Below, piece after piece: positions 1 through 8,769 of a stretch of DNA of 64,000 nucleotides (the stretch's first letter is position 1; every line of letters starts with the position of its first letter). The notes beneath the pieces are model-generated. The model did no database searches. It saw only the letters and a list, made by a program, of their open reading frames with translations, and had not been told where the DNA came from. Location of the stretch: the NCBI GenBank assembly GCA_036386455.1, contig DASVVS010000042.1:29832-93831 (forward strand). Reading direction: 5' to 3'. A program made the position numbers and the translations under genes. Source of the DNA: AC-37 sp036386455. Its GTDB lineage: Bacteria; Actinomycetota; Thermoleophilia; Solirubrobacterales; Thermoleophilaceae.

Positions 1-720
1 CCGACGATGGACAACCCCGGCACGTTCGTGCCGCGCGAGACACGGCGGGTCTACGACGTCCGCGACGTCGTGCGCGGGATCGTGGACGCCGGCCGCCTGC
101 TCGAGGTGGCGCCGCGCTGGGCGCGCAACATCGTCACCGCGTTCGCGCGGCTCGAGGGCCGCCCGGTCGGCGTCGTGGCCAACCAGCCGCACCACCTCGG
201 GGGAGTGATCGACGCGGCGGCCTCGCAGAAGGCGGCCCGCTTCGTCTCCACCTGCGACCGCTTCCGCGTCCCGCTCGTGGTGCTGGTGGACACGCCGGGC
301 TTCCTGCCCGGCAGCCGCCAGGAGCGGGGCGGGGTGATCTGGCACGGGTCCAAGCTGCTGCGCGCGTTCGGCGGCGCGACGGTGCCGCGCGTGAGCGTGG
401 TGCTGCGGCAGGCCTACGGCGGCGCCTACATCACGATGAACGCGCGCGACCTGGGTGCCGACTTCGCGTTCGCGTGGCCGCGCGCGCGGATCGGGATCAT
501 GGCGGCCACGCAGGCGGTCGGGATCACCCACCGGGCCGACATCGCGGCCGCCGCGAACCCTGCCGAGCGCCGCCAGGAGCTGGCCGACGAGTACGCGGCC
601 CAGCACCAGAGCGCGTACGCCGCGGCGCGCGACGGGTTCATCGACGAGGTGATCTCGCCTGACGAGACCCGTGAACGGCTCTGCTCGGCGCTCACGACGT
701 TCGTGGGGAAGCGGCAGTGA
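1..720 (+). CDS. Acyl-CoA carboxylase carboxyltransferase (beta) subunit, 3' part only
   Basis: Carboxyltransferase half of a biotin-dependent acyl-CoA carboxylase (acetyl-/propionyl-CoA carboxylase beta, crotonase fold), which moves CO2 from carboxybiotin to acyl-CoA in the cytoplasm. The frame is open from base 1, so the gene begins upstream of the window. About 239 residues remain of a family normally near 510. Visible are the C-terminal lobe signatures LVDTPGFLPG, HGSKLLRAFG and YGGAYITMNARDLGAD, as in PccB/AccD proteins. Its TGA overlaps the GTG of the MaoC gene, and it is the first gene of a coupled run reaching 4506. Chain-length preference cannot be read from this part. Confidence 0.93.
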   Translation, partial: PTMDNPGTFVPRETRRVYDVRDVVRGIVDAGRLLEVAPRWARNIVTAFARLEGRPVGVVANQPHHLGGVIDAAASQKAARFVSTCDRFRVPLVVLVDTPGFLPGSRQERGGVIWHGSKLLRAFGGATVPRVSVVLRQAYGGAYITMNARDLGADFAFAWPRARIGIMAATQAVGITHRADIAAAANPAERRQELADEYAAQHQSAYAAARDGFIDEVISPDETRERLCSALTTFVGKRQ

Positions 721-1196
721 GCACGTCGGCGGCGCTGTTCAGCCGCGACTTCGACTCGGTGGAGGTCGGCGCGACCTTCAGCTCTGCCGGCCGCACGATC
801 ACGGAGAGCGACGTGGTCGCGTTCGCGGGCCTGAGCGGCGACTTCCACCCCCAGCACACCGACGCGGTGTGGGCGGCGGACAGCATCTTCGGGGAGCGCA
901 TCGCGCACGGGATGCTCGTGCTGTCGTACGCGCTGGGCCTCGTCCCGTTCGAGCCGGACCGCGTGATGGCGCTGCGGCAGATCCGCTCGAAGTTCAAGGC
1001 GCCGGTGCGGCTGGGCGACACGATCCGTGCCGAGGGCAGCGTGGAGGCGGCGAAGCCCCTGGACGCGCGCAGCGGCCTCGTGGACACCTCCTGGCGCGTC
1101 GTGAACCAGGACGGGGCCGCCGTGATCCTGGCGTCGGTCCAGGTCGTGTGGCGGCGCGACGCGGCGCCGGCGGGCGGAGGCGAGGGTGGAGCCTGA
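717..1196 (+). CDS. MaoC-like (R)-specific enoyl-CoA hydratase
   Basis: A 159-residue single hot-dog-fold protein of the MaoC/hydratase-2 family, expected to add water to 2-enoyl-CoA thioesters. The catalytic loop reads SGDFHPQHTD near residues 38-47. The Asp and the last His match the family Asp/His pair of GDxNPLH, while the usual Asn is replaced by His. The GTG start overlaps the preceding carboxylase stop (GTGA), so translation is coupled. The next gene begins 11 bases before this stop. Position between a carboxylase and oxidoreductases suggests acyl-CoA modification. Whether it hydrates short, branched or unusual acyl chains is not visible. Confidence 0.9.
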   Translation: MSTSAALFSRDFDSVEVGATFSSAGRTITESDVVAFAGLSGDFHPQHTDAVWAADSIFGERIAHGMLVLSYALGLVPFEPDRVMALRQIRSKFKAPVRLGDTIRAEGSVEAAKPLDARSGLVDTSWRVVNQDGAAVILASVQVVWRRDAAPAGGGEGGA

Positions 1197-1668
1197 CTCC
1201 CGGCTCGCGCAGGCGCTCCACGAGGGGGTCGCGCAGCGGCTCGCGGGCGTCGCGGCCGCGCTCGGCGCCGCGCAGGAGCTGACCCCCGAGGCGCGCGATC
1301 GCTGCGTCGAGGAGCTGCGCCTCGCGATCCGCGAGCTGCGCGCGGTGATCGAGGGCGCCGCGGGCGCCGCGGGCTCGCAGGACGAGGTGGAGGGCCTGAT
1401 CTGCGACTTCGTGGCCGAGGGCATCCGCAACGCCCTGAAGCACGCCGAGCCGAACGTGATCGCGTTCTCCGGCTACCTCGCCGACGACCGCATCCGCGTG
1501 GAGGTGGTCAACGACGGCGTCTCGGACCAGCCGCCCGGCGACGGCACCCACGTCGGGCTCGAGCTGATCGGCGGCGAGGCGATACGCCGCGGCGGCTCGG
1601 TCGCGGCCGAGCCGGTGGAGCCGGACAGCTGGTGCACCACCCTGACCCTGCCGCGGCGCCGAGCATGA
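1186..1668 (+). CDS. Minimal sensorless histidine kinase (HisKA_3 plus HATPase)
   Basis: A 160-residue protein that looks like only the catalytic core of a NarL-type sensor kinase. Residues ~8-27 contain HEGVAQRLAG, resembling the HisKA_3 phosphoacceptor helix. Residues ~70-90 contain EGIRNALKHAEP, matching the N-box of GHKL ATPases, followed by VNDGV (G1-like, normally DNG) and GTHVGLELI (G2-like). No membrane segment or input domain is present, and no response regulator is adjacent. The GTG start lies inside the MaoC gene and the stop overlaps the next ATG (ATGA). It could be a cytoplasmic kinase acting in trans or an ATP-binding regulator of the pathway; that is inference. Confidence 0.75.
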   Translation: MEPDSRLAQALHEGVAQRLAGVAAALGAAQELTPEARDRCVEELRLAIRELRAVIEGAAGAAGSQDEVEGLICDFVAEGIRNALKHAEPNVIAFSGYLADDRIRVEVVNDGVSDQPPGDGTHVGLELIGGEAIRRGGSVAAEPVEPDSWCTTLTLPRRRA

Positions 1669-2816
1669 CCGGCGCGGGCGCCGTCCTCGTGGTCGGCGGA
1701 TACGGGCTCGTCGGCGGCCAGGCCGCCCGGATCCTGCGCGCGCGCCACCCGGACCTGCCGCTCGTGCTCGCGGGGCGCCGCCCCCAGCGCGGCCGGCGGC
1801 TGGCCGCCGAGCTCGGAGCCTCGGTGGCAGCGATCGACGCGGACTCGGAGCGCCCGCTCGCGTCGCTGCCGCGCCACCCGCGCGCCGTGCTGGCGGCGGC
1901 CAGCGATCCGCACGACCGCCTGCTGCGCGACGCGATGCGGCGCGGCATCCCGATCGCCGACATCAACCGCGCCGGCCACGCCGCCGTGCTCGACGTCGCG
2001 GCGTACGCGAGCACCGAGCGGCCGAGTGCGCCCGTGCTCCTGGCCGGAAGCTGGCTCTCCGGGCTCACCGCGCTCGCCGCCGCGGCCGCCGTGCACGACC
2101 TGCCCGAGCCCGAGCGGGTCGACGTGACCGTGCTCGTGTCGTCCCGCGACCGGATCGGCGACGACGCGTGGGGCTTCAGCAGGCGGCTGGTCTGGCCCTA
2201 CCACCCGATGGCCCGCGGACGCCGGCGCACGGTCCATCCGCTCACGGGCGTACGGCGCGTGCGCTGCCCCGACGGGCGCGAGCGCCCCGCCGCCCGTGTG
2301 GCGACCCTCGAGCAGATCACGCTTCCGCTGACGCTCGGCGTGCCCACCGTCGAGACGCGCCTGGCCACCTTCGACCCCGCCGCGCTGTGGGGGCTCGTGG
2401 CGCTGAAGCGGACCGGGGCCCTGAAGGCCCTCGAGCACCCGGCCGCCCGGCGCCTGCGGTCCGCGCTGCTGGAGCGGTCGGGCCCGGGCGACTTCGCCGG
2501 GCTAACGGTCACCGCGCGACGTGCCGGACGCGAGGCGACGGTCGAGTTCCTCGACGTGAGGGGCCAGGCCCACCTGAACGGGGTCGGCGCCGCCCTAGCC
2601 GCCGAGCGGGTGGCCGGCCTGGCGGGCGCCGAGCTGCCGCCCGGCATCTCCTTCTCCGAGCAGCACGCGCGGCCTGAGGCCGACCTGGCCGCGCTCAGGC
2701 AGGCGGGCGTGGTGGTGCGCCGCACCGCCCCCCGCCCGCCCGGCTTGCAGTCGGTTGACCCGTCACGGCCGCTCGAGGCCGTGCTCGCACCCCTCGAGGA
2801 GGACCTCTCCGCATGA
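1665..2816 (+). CDS. Saccharopine-dehydrogenase-like NAD(P)-binding protein
   Basis: A 383-residue protein with an N-terminal Rossmann fold (VVGGYGLVGGQAARIL, the GxGxxG-type nucleotide loop) and the overall layout of the saccharopine dehydrogenase-like family (trans-acting enoyl reductases, homospermidine synthase relatives). The ATG at 1665 is chosen because it forms an ATGA overlap with the upstream kinase stop; the frame is open 33 bases further up but inside that gene. Its stop overlaps the next ATG (ATGA). In mycobacteria, related proteins act as trans enoyl reductases on polyketide-derived lipids. A reductase role in this acyl-CoA operon fits but is inferred from context. Confidence 0.75.
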   Translation: MTGAGAVLVVGGYGLVGGQAARILRARHPDLPLVLAGRRPQRGRRLAAELGASVAAIDADSERPLASLPRHPRAVLAAASDPHDRLLRDAMRRGIPIADINRAGHAAVLDVAAYASTERPSAPVLLAGSWLSGLTALAAAAAVHDLPEPERVDVTVLVSSRDRIGDDAWGFSRRLVWPYHPMARGRRRTVHPLTGVRRVRCPDGRERPAARVATLEQITLPLTLGVPTVETRLATFDPAALWGLVALKRTGALKALEHPAARRLRSALLERSGPGDFAGLTVTARRAGREATVEFLDVRGQAHLNGVGAALAAERVAGLAGAELPPGISFSEQHARPEADLAALRQAGVVVRRTAPRPPGLQSVDPSRPLEAVLAPLEEDLSA

Positions 2817-3187
2817 CACTGGACCGAAGGAGTTCCCCGCTCGCGCTGCTGTCCGCGCTGCGCCTGGTCGGCGGCGGCGCGTTCGTGATGCCGCGCGTGG
2901 GCGTCAAGCAGCTCGGCCTGCACGACGACGTGGAGAGCGCGTACCTGATGCGCCTCTTCGCGGCGCGCAACATCGCGATGACGCTGGGACTGCTCGCCAG
3001 CGACGGCCGCGCCCGCCGGCTCTGGTGGCAGGTCGGCATCGCCTGCGACGTGCTCGACGCGGGCGCGGGCCTGCTCGCGCTGCGCGAGGGCAAGCCGCGC
3101 CAGTCCGCGGTCGTGGACACGAGCATCTCGCTGCTCGCGGCGAGCTTCGGCGTGGCGGGACTGCTCGCCGACGGAGGCCTGCGATGA
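2813..3187 (+). CDS. Small hydrophobic (likely membrane) protein, function unknown
   Basis: A 124-residue protein of no family I recognise with certainty. It has three or four alanine/leucine/glycine-rich stretches (around residues 10-22, 48-60, 70-85 and 103-118) that could be membrane helices, separated by short charged loops such as RRLWWQ. It is start-stop coupled on both sides (ATGA at 2813 and at 3184), so it is made together with the saccharopine-dehydrogenase-like protein and the flavin monooxygenase. It could anchor a pathway enzyme at the membrane. No catalytic motif is visible. Confidence 0.65.
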   Translation: MTLDRRSSPLALLSALRLVGGGAFVMPRVGVKQLGLHDDVESAYLMRLFAARNIAMTLGLLASDGRARRLWWQVGIACDVLDAGAGLLALREGKPRQSAVVDTSISLLAASFGVAGLLADGGLR

Positions 3188-4506
3188 GGGTCTGCGTGAT
3201 CGGCGCCGGCTCGGCCGGCATCGCGATGTGCCGCGGGCTCGCCGTCCGCGACATCCCGTTCGACTGCTACGAGCGCACGCCGGAGATCGGCGGCCTGTGG
3301 CGCTACCCGACGCGCGACGGCAAGAGCTGCGCGTACGCGTCGCTCTTCCCCAACACCTCGAAGACGATCATGCAGTACCCGAGCTACCCGATGCCGGACG
3401 ACTATCCGCACTACCCGCACCACAGCCTGGTCGCCCGCTACTTCGACGACTACGTGGACCACTACGGCTTCCGCGACCGGATCCAGTTCGACACCGAGGT
3501 GACGGCGGTCCGGCCCGCCGACGGCGGCGGCTGGGAGGTGGAGTTGGCGGACGGCGAGCTGCACCTCTACGACGCCGTCGCGGTCGCCTCGGGCGGCCGC
3601 CACGCGGAGCCCGTGTACGCGGACCTGCCCGGCGAGTTCGGCGGCGAGGAGATGCACTCGTACGACTACGACGGACCGGACGGCCTCGAGGGCCGGACCG
3701 TGGTGGTGCTCGGCCTCGGGGCGACCTCGGCCGACGTCGCGACCGAGGTGTCGGGCGTGGCCGCGGCCACGTACCTGTCGGCCCGGACCGGTCACTACGT
3801 CGTGCCCAAGCTCTTCGAGGGGCGGCCGATCGACAAGCTCTCGCCGCTCATGAAGCGGCTGTCGGTGGAGCAGCGCCGCCCGCTGCTCAAGCTGATGCTG
3901 AAGATCGTCAACGGCGACATGACGAACTACGGCCTCCCGCAGCCCCCGTACAAGCCGGGCCAGGGCCCGCTGATCGCGACGAGCGCGCTGCTCCCGGCGA
4001 TCGCCCACGGGCGGATCACGGCGAAGCCCGCGATCCAGCGGGTCGAGGGCCGGACCGTCCGGTTCGCCGACGCGACCGAGGTCGAGGCCGACGTGATCAT
4101 CCACTGCACCGGCTACCGCATCCGCTTTCCGTTCCTGGACCCGGAGCTGATCGCGGGCGGCGACGACGCCCCGCCGCTCTACCACCTGGTGGTCCCGCCG
4201 GAGATCGAGGGGCTCTACTTCATCGGCCTGCTGCACTCGATGATGTCGCTGATGCCGCTCGCGGAGATGCAGGGCGACTGGGTCGGCGACCTGCTCACCG
4301 GCGCGGTCGAGCTGCCGTCGCGCGGCGAGATGTGGGCCGCGATCCGGGATGCGCGCCGCCGCCAGGACAAGCGCTTCTACGACTCGTCCGGGCACCTCCT
4401 GGTGGATCCCAACGAGTACGAGCGGCTGATCGCGCGCGAGCGGCGGGAGCGCGCATCGGAGGGGGGGGCGCTCCCGGTCGAGCGGCCGCGGGCGCTGGTC
4501 CCCTAG
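3184..4506 (+). CDS. Flavin-containing monooxygenase
   Basis: A 440-residue class B flavoprotein monooxygenase that uses FAD and NADPH to oxygenate N, S or carbonyl groups. It has the FAD loop GAGSAGIAMCRGL at the N-terminus, the FMO signature pattern FxGxxxHxxxY (FGGEEMHSYDY, ~residues 155-165), a second Rossmann loop GLGATSADVATEV, and the C-terminal TGY motif (HCTGYR). The ATG at 3184 overlaps the upstream stop. It is the last gene of the plus-strand operon. Its TAG and the TAG of the convergent transporter share the palindrome CTAG at 4503-4506. Substrate is unknown. Confidence 0.9.
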   Translation: MRVCVIGAGSAGIAMCRGLAVRDIPFDCYERTPEIGGLWRYPTRDGKSCAYASLFPNTSKTIMQYPSYPMPDDYPHYPHHSLVARYFDDYVDHYGFRDRIQFDTEVTAVRPADGGGWEVELADGELHLYDAVAVASGGRHAEPVYADLPGEFGGEEMHSYDYDGPDGLEGRTVVVLGLGATSADVATEVSGVAAATYLSARTGHYVVPKLFEGRPIDKLSPLMKRLSVEQRRPLLKLMLKIVNGDMTNYGLPQPPYKPGQGPLIATSALLPAIAHGRITAKPAIQRVEGRTVRFADATEVEADVIIHCTGYRIRFPFLDPELIAGGDDAPPLYHLVVPPEIEGLYFIGLLHSMMSLMPLAEMQGDWVGDLLTGAVELPSRGEMWAAIRDARRRQDKRFYDSSGHLLVDPNEYERLIARERRERASEGGALPVERPRALVP

Positions 4507-7500
4507 GTCGCGGCCGGCGGCCGGCGGCCGGCGCCCTCGACGTCGAGCCGCGGCAGCATCCGGTCGAGCCACGCCGGGAGCCACCACGCGCGAGCGCCGA
4601 GGAGGTGCATCGCGGCGGGCAGCAGGAACAGGCGCAGCAGCAGGGCGTCGAGCAGGACCGCTATCGCCAGCCCGGTCCCGAACTGACGCGGGATGGCGAA
4701 CTCGCTCACGCTGAACGCCACGAAGACCGCGACCATGATCAGGGCGGCGCCGGTCACCACGTTCCCGGTCTTCCCGATCCCGTGCAGGATCGCCTCGCCG
4801 GGGCTGCGGCCGGTCGCGTGCGCCTCGTGCATGCGCGTGAGCAGGAAGACCTCGTAGTCCACCGAGAGGGCGAAGAGGACGGTGAAGATCGCGGCCGCGG
4901 TCGCCACCTCCAGCAGGCCCGGGCCGCCCAGCAGCGGCGAGTCGCCCTGGAAGAGCAGCTTGAGGGCGCCGAACGAGGCGGCCACGATCACGATGTTCAG
5001 CAGGACCGCGACGGCCGGCAGGACGAGGGCGCGCAGGATCACCACGAGCAGCAGGAACGTGACCGCCGACAGCGCGGCGATCAGGGCCGGGATGTACGCC
5101 GCCGCCCCGCGCTCGAACTCCACGTACTGGCCGGCCAGACCGCCCACCGCGGTCTGGAACCCGAGCTCGCCGCCGAGGGCGTCCGCGCGCTCGATGAGCC
5201 TGTCGCGCAGCTCGCCGTTGCGCTCGTCGGCCGCGAAGTAGCGCGGCAGGACGTACACGCGCGCGGTGTCCCCGCCGCGATCGGCGTTCACGACCATGCC
5301 CGCCTGGTTGCGCTCGGCGACCGAGCTCGAGCCGACGCCCGCGAGCACCACGTAGCCGGTCGCGGCCCGACCCGCCGGGCCGTCCTCGCCGCGGGGGACG
5401 AACCCGCTGAAGCTCACCGCGACCTGCGACGCCTCGTCGATCCCCGACTGCAGCTCGCCGGAGCGCCGGTGCCCGTCGTCGAGCCCCTCCGCCAGGCGCG
5501 CCGCCCCCTCGGCCAGGCGCTCGACCGCGGTCAGCCGGCCGGCCCCGCCCTCGAGCTGCTCGGTCCCGCGCGCGAGCTGCCCCATCCCGTCGGCGAGCGC
5601 CTGCAGGCCGAGCACCGAGTCGGACGTGGTGCGCGCGAGGAAGGCGAGTCCCGAGGCCAGGTCCCGGTTCCCGCCCGCGAGCCGCGCGGCGCCGTCGGTG
5701 AGCGCGGCCGATCCCGAGCGCAGCCGCGCAAGTCCGCCGGCGAGCTCGCGGGTGCCGCCCGCGAGCTGCTCCGCGCCCCGGGCCGCGTCGCGGAGCTGAT
5801 CGGTCGCCTGGTCGAGGGCCGCGACCAGGCCGGGGTAGTCGGAGCGCACGCGCTGGCCCGTGGTCGGGTCCTCCCCCGTGATCGCGCCGTGGGCGGTGGC
5901 CACCGCTCGCAGCGCGTCCGCGTAGCGCGGGTCCGCCCGGCCGACGGTCATCGCCGCCAGCGCCTCGTAGGCGATGCGGATCTGCTCGTCGCCGATCGAC
6001 GCCGGCTCGCGCAGGTCGCCGAGGTCGTCGGCACCGGACGCCAGGCCCCGCGCCAGCTCGCGCGCTCCGGGGTCGAGGCGGTCGGCGGCGGCGCGCTCGG
6101 CCGTCGACAGCCCGTCCGTGAGCTGCCGCGCACCCGTCTCGAGCGCCTCCGCTCCGGTCCGGAGCTGGGACGCGCCGCCGGCCGCCAGGTCGAGGCCGCC
6201 GGCCAGGTCGCGCGCACCGGCGGCGGCCAGGCTCGCGCCGCGCTCCAGCTCGCGCGCGCCCTCGGCTGCGGCCCCCGACCCCTCCTCGAGGCGCCGGGCG
6301 CCGGCGCCCGCCTGCAGGGCGCCGTCCTCGATCGCGGTCGCGCCCGTCGCGGCCCGCGCCAGGCCGTCGCGCAGCGTCCTGATCCCGGTCGAGGCGCGGT
6401 CGGCGTCGCGGCGCAGCTTGGTCAGCCGGTCCGGCAGCTCGTCGAGCCCGCGCGCGCGCTCCGCGATCGGCCCCGGCCCGACCACCCCCGCCACCGCCGG
6501 ATCCTTGGCGAGCGAGCGCTGGAAGCGCTGGATCCGGCGCAGGCGGCCAGGCTCGGTGATCGGCCCCTTGTCGCTCCGCAGGACGATCTCGAACGAGGTC
6601 ACGTAGCCCGGGCTCAGCGTGTCGCGGATCGCCTCGAAGTCCTTGCGAGCCTGGTGGTCCTCCGGCAGCATCGTGAAGATCGGCGGCGTCGCCTTAAGCG
6701 TCAGGGCGGGGGCCGCGAGCGCGAGCAGGAGCAGCAGGACGGCCGCCACGACCATCCGGGGCCGGCGCATCGCGAACCCCGCGGTGGCGGTCAGCAGCGG
6801 CGACTGCACCGCCGGCCCGCCGATGCGCCAGCGGTCGATCCCGCGGCCGACGAGCGCCAGCGCCGGCGGCACCGCCACGGCCGCCGTGATGAGGCTGAGC
6901 ACGACCGCCACCACCACGCCGGTCACGATCGAGACCAGCACGGTGCCCGGCGCGAGCAGGAGCGCGATCGACATCGCCGCGATGAGCACGAGGCCCGCGA
7001 ACATGACGGTGCGCCCGGCCGTGGCGGCGGCCGTGGCGGCCGCGTCGCGTGGGCTCACGTCCGGATCCGCGGCCAGCTCCTCCCGGAAGCGCGACACGAT
7101 CAGCAGCGAGTAGTCGACGCCGAGGGCCAGCCCCATCATCGCCGCGACCCCGACGGCGAGCGCACCGAGCGAGTAGAGCTCCGTGCTGAGCGCGATCACC
7201 CCCGAGGAGGCACCCACGGCGGCGAGTCCGGCACCAGCCGGGATGGCGGCCGCGATCGGCGAGCGGAACACCAGGAGCAGCACCACCAGGAGCACCGGGA
7301 TCGCGATCTTCTGCGACTCGGCGGCGGCCTCGAGCGCGGTGCCGGAGGTGGACTCGCCGCCCACCGTGTTGCTGCTGAGGTGGGCCCGCACCGGGGCGCG
7401 GACATGGCGCGCCACCGCATTCCGGAGGGGAGCGAGCTGCTCCCCCGCGCGCGCCTCGTGTTCGAGCCCGAGGTCCACCAGCACGAGCGCCGCGTCGCGC

Positions 7501-7829
7501 TCGGGCCGCAGCCGCCGGGAGTCCGGCCCCGGGTCCCACGGCGACAGGACGGTGTCGCGGCGCCGGAGCTCAGCTACGAGCCGCGGGCCCTGCCGGTCGA
7601 GCTCGGCGCGCGGGCCGCGCAGCAGCAGCGCCTGCACCTCGCTCTCCCCGAAGCCGCGCTCCGACAGCTCCTGCGCTCGCTCGGACTGCGTGCCCGGAAG
7701 CACGAAGGTGCCCTCGTCGAGACGCTGCTCGACCCCGAGACCGATGACGGCGAGCACCAGGGTGACCACCGCCCAGACCGCGAGCGTAAGGCGCGGCCGC
7801 GCCAGGGCGCCCCGCGTGAGCCTGCTCAA
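4503..7829 (-). CDS. MMPL/RND-family lipid or drug exporter
   Basis: A 1108-residue integral membrane transporter of the MMPL branch of the RND superfamily, which exports lipids or hydrophobic compounds using proton flow. There is one N-terminal helix, then two halves of about six membrane helices. The first-half proton-relay segment reads GLALGVDYSLLIVSRF and the second-half counterpart ALSVDYEVFLLTRM. The large outer loop (about residues 440-740) carries many LxxGxxxLxxGAxxL repeats, predicted coiled or extended helices as in YhgE-like proteins. The only start in frame after an upstream stop is TTG at 7829. A perfect palindrome lies 36 bases upstream. Confidence 0.92.
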   Translation of the reverse strand: MSRLTRGALARPRLTLAVWAVVTLVLAVIGLGVEQRLDEGTFVLPGTQSERAQELSERGFGESEVQALLLRGPRAELDRQGPRLVAELRRRDTVLSPWDPGPDSRRLRPERDAALVLVDLGLEHEARAGEQLAPLRNAVARHVRAPVRAHLSSNTVGGESTSGTALEAAAESQKIAIPVLLVVLLLVFRSPIAAAIPAGAGLAAVGASSGVIALSTELYSLGALAVGVAAMMGLALGVDYSLLIVSRFREELAADPDVSPRDAAATAAATAGRTVMFAGLVLIAAMSIALLLAPGTVLVSIVTGVVVAVVLSLITAAVAVPPALALVGRGIDRWRIGGPAVQSPLLTATAGFAMRRPRMVVAAVLLLLLALAAPALTLKATPPIFTMLPEDHQARKDFEAIRDTLSPGYVTSFEIVLRSDKGPITEPGRLRRIQRFQRSLAKDPAVAGVVGPGPIAERARGLDELPDRLTKLRRDADRASTGIRTLRDGLARAATGATAIEDGALQAGAGARRLEEGSGAAAEGARELERGASLAAAGARDLAGGLDLAAGGASQLRTGAEALETGARQLTDGLSTAERAAADRLDPGARELARGLASGADDLGDLREPASIGDEQIRIAYEALAAMTVGRADPRYADALRAVATAHGAITGEDPTTGQRVRSDYPGLVAALDQATDQLRDAARGAEQLAGGTRELAGGLARLRSGSAALTDGAARLAGGNRDLASGLAFLARTTSDSVLGLQALADGMGQLARGTEQLEGGAGRLTAVERLAEGAARLAEGLDDGHRRSGELQSGIDEASQVAVSFSGFVPRGEDGPAGRAATGYVVLAGVGSSSVAERNQAGMVVNADRGGDTARVYVLPRYFAADERNGELRDRLIERADALGGELGFQTAVGGLAGQYVEFERGAAAYIPALIAALSAVTFLLLVVILRALVLPAVAVLLNIVIVAASFGALKLLFQGDSPLLGGPGLLEVATAAAIFTVLFALSVDYEVFLLTRMHEAHATGRSPGEAILHGIGKTGNVVTGAALIMVAVFVAFSVSEFAIPRQFGTGLAIAVLLDALLLRLFLLPAAMHLLGARAWWLPAWLDRMLPRLDVEGAGRRPPAAT

Positions 7830-7864
7830 TGCCGATCACCGGTCGGAGCACCCATCACCCGACT

Positions 7865-7880
7865 CGCTCAAGATTGAGCG
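7865..7880. promoter_or_regulatory. Perfect inverted repeat upstream of the MMPL gene (probable TetR-type operator)
   Basis: CGCTCAAgaTTGAGCG is a perfect 7-bp inverted repeat with a 2-bp centre, lying 36-51 bases upstream of the TTG start of the exporter. Its half-site GCTCAA recurs at 7824-7829, where its complement TTGAGC forms the start codon itself. Exporters of this family are often repressed by TetR proteins binding such palindromes. No regulator gene is adjacent here, so the cognate factor is unknown. Confidence 0.5.
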
Positions 7881-7911
7881 ATGGGCGGATGTATACCAAA
7901 GGGTGCGGCCG

Positions 7912-8769
7912 TCAGTTGCGGACGCCTTCCTTGGCGCCGATCGCGTTGAAGCCACCGTCCACGTGGAGGATCTCGCCGCTGATCGCGCGCGCCAGATCCG
8001 ACATCAGGAAGCAGACCGGACCGGCGACCACCTCCGCGTCGCCGGTGTCCCAACCGAGCGGCGCGCGCAGGTCCCAGGTCTCGCAGAGGTCCTGGAAGCT
8101 CGGGATCCCCTGGGCCGCCATCGTCTTCAGCGGGCCGCAGGAGACGAGGTTCACGCGGATGCCGCTCGGTCCCAGGTCGCGCGCGAGGTAGCGCCCGACG
8201 GACTCGAGCGCCGCCTTGGCCACGCCCATCCAGTCGTAGGTGGGCCAGGCGCGCGTGGCGTCGAAGTCGAGCCCCACGAGGCTCCCGCCGCGCGGCATGA
8301 GCGGCGCGAGCGCGGCGCCGAGCGCCTTGAACGAGTACGCGCTGGTGCGGAAGGCCCGCTCCGCGCTCTCCGGCGGCGTGGTGAGGAAGTTGCCGCCGAG
8401 CGCGTCGACCGGCGCGTAGGCGATGGCGTGCAGGGCGCCGTCGACCGCGCCCCAGCGCTGCTGCAGGTCGTCGGTCAGCCGCTCGTAGTCGGCGGGACTG
8501 TCCGCGTCCAGCTCGAGCACGTCGAGCGGCTTCGGGAGCTGCCGGGCGGCACGCTCGGTGAGCCGCATCATCCGGCCGAAGCTCGTGAGCACGAGCTCGG
8601 CTCCGAGCAGCTGCGCCGTCTCGGCCACCTTGAACGCGATCGAGTGCCGCGTAGCCACGCCGGTGATCACGATCCGCTTTCCCTCGAGCAGCCGGCCTCC
8701 CGCCGCGGCCGCCCCCGCCATGGCGGCGGCGCGATCCGCCGCGCCGGTGTCGGCGACCGTGCCGGTCAT
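7912..8769 (-). CDS. fabI: Enoyl-ACP reductase, FabI/InhA type
   Basis: A 285-residue NADH-dependent enoyl-[acyl-carrier-protein] reductase, the last step of a fatty-acid elongation round. The SDR-like core carries VITGVATRHSIAFKVAE (nucleotide loop, very similar to mycobacterial InhA) and YDWMGVAKAALESVGRYLA, containing the catalytic Tyr-x6-Lys. The C-terminus has ISGEILHVDGGFNA. About 25 alanine-rich residues precede the fold, so the start could instead be the inner Met at residue 17. The ATG overlaps the aldehyde dehydrogenase stop (ATGA), so it is third in the TrpB2 operon. It may be the housekeeping FabI or pathway-dedicated; the operon favours the latter, inferred. Confidence 0.9.
   Translation of the reverse strand: MTGTVADTGAADRAAAMAGAAAAGGRLLEGKRIVITGVATRHSIAFKVAETAQLLGAELVLTSFGRMMRLTERAARQLPKPLDVLELDADSPADYERLTDDLQQRWGAVDGALHAIAYAPVDALGGNFLTTPPESAERAFRTSAYSFKALGAALAPLMPRGGSLVGLDFDATRAWPTYDWMGVAKAALESVGRYLARDLGPSGIRVNLVSCGPLKTMAAQGIPSFQDLCETWDLRAPLGWDTGDAEVVAGPVCFLMSDLARAISGEILHVDGGFNAIGAKEGVRN

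Noticed and set aside
3228..7877. A very long plus-strand open frame (about 1549 codons) running over the monooxygenase and exporter genes
   Set aside because: It is antisense or out of frame to two well-supported genes, its translation is Arg/Ala-rich low-complexity sequence without motifs, and such frames are expected in DNA this GC-rich.
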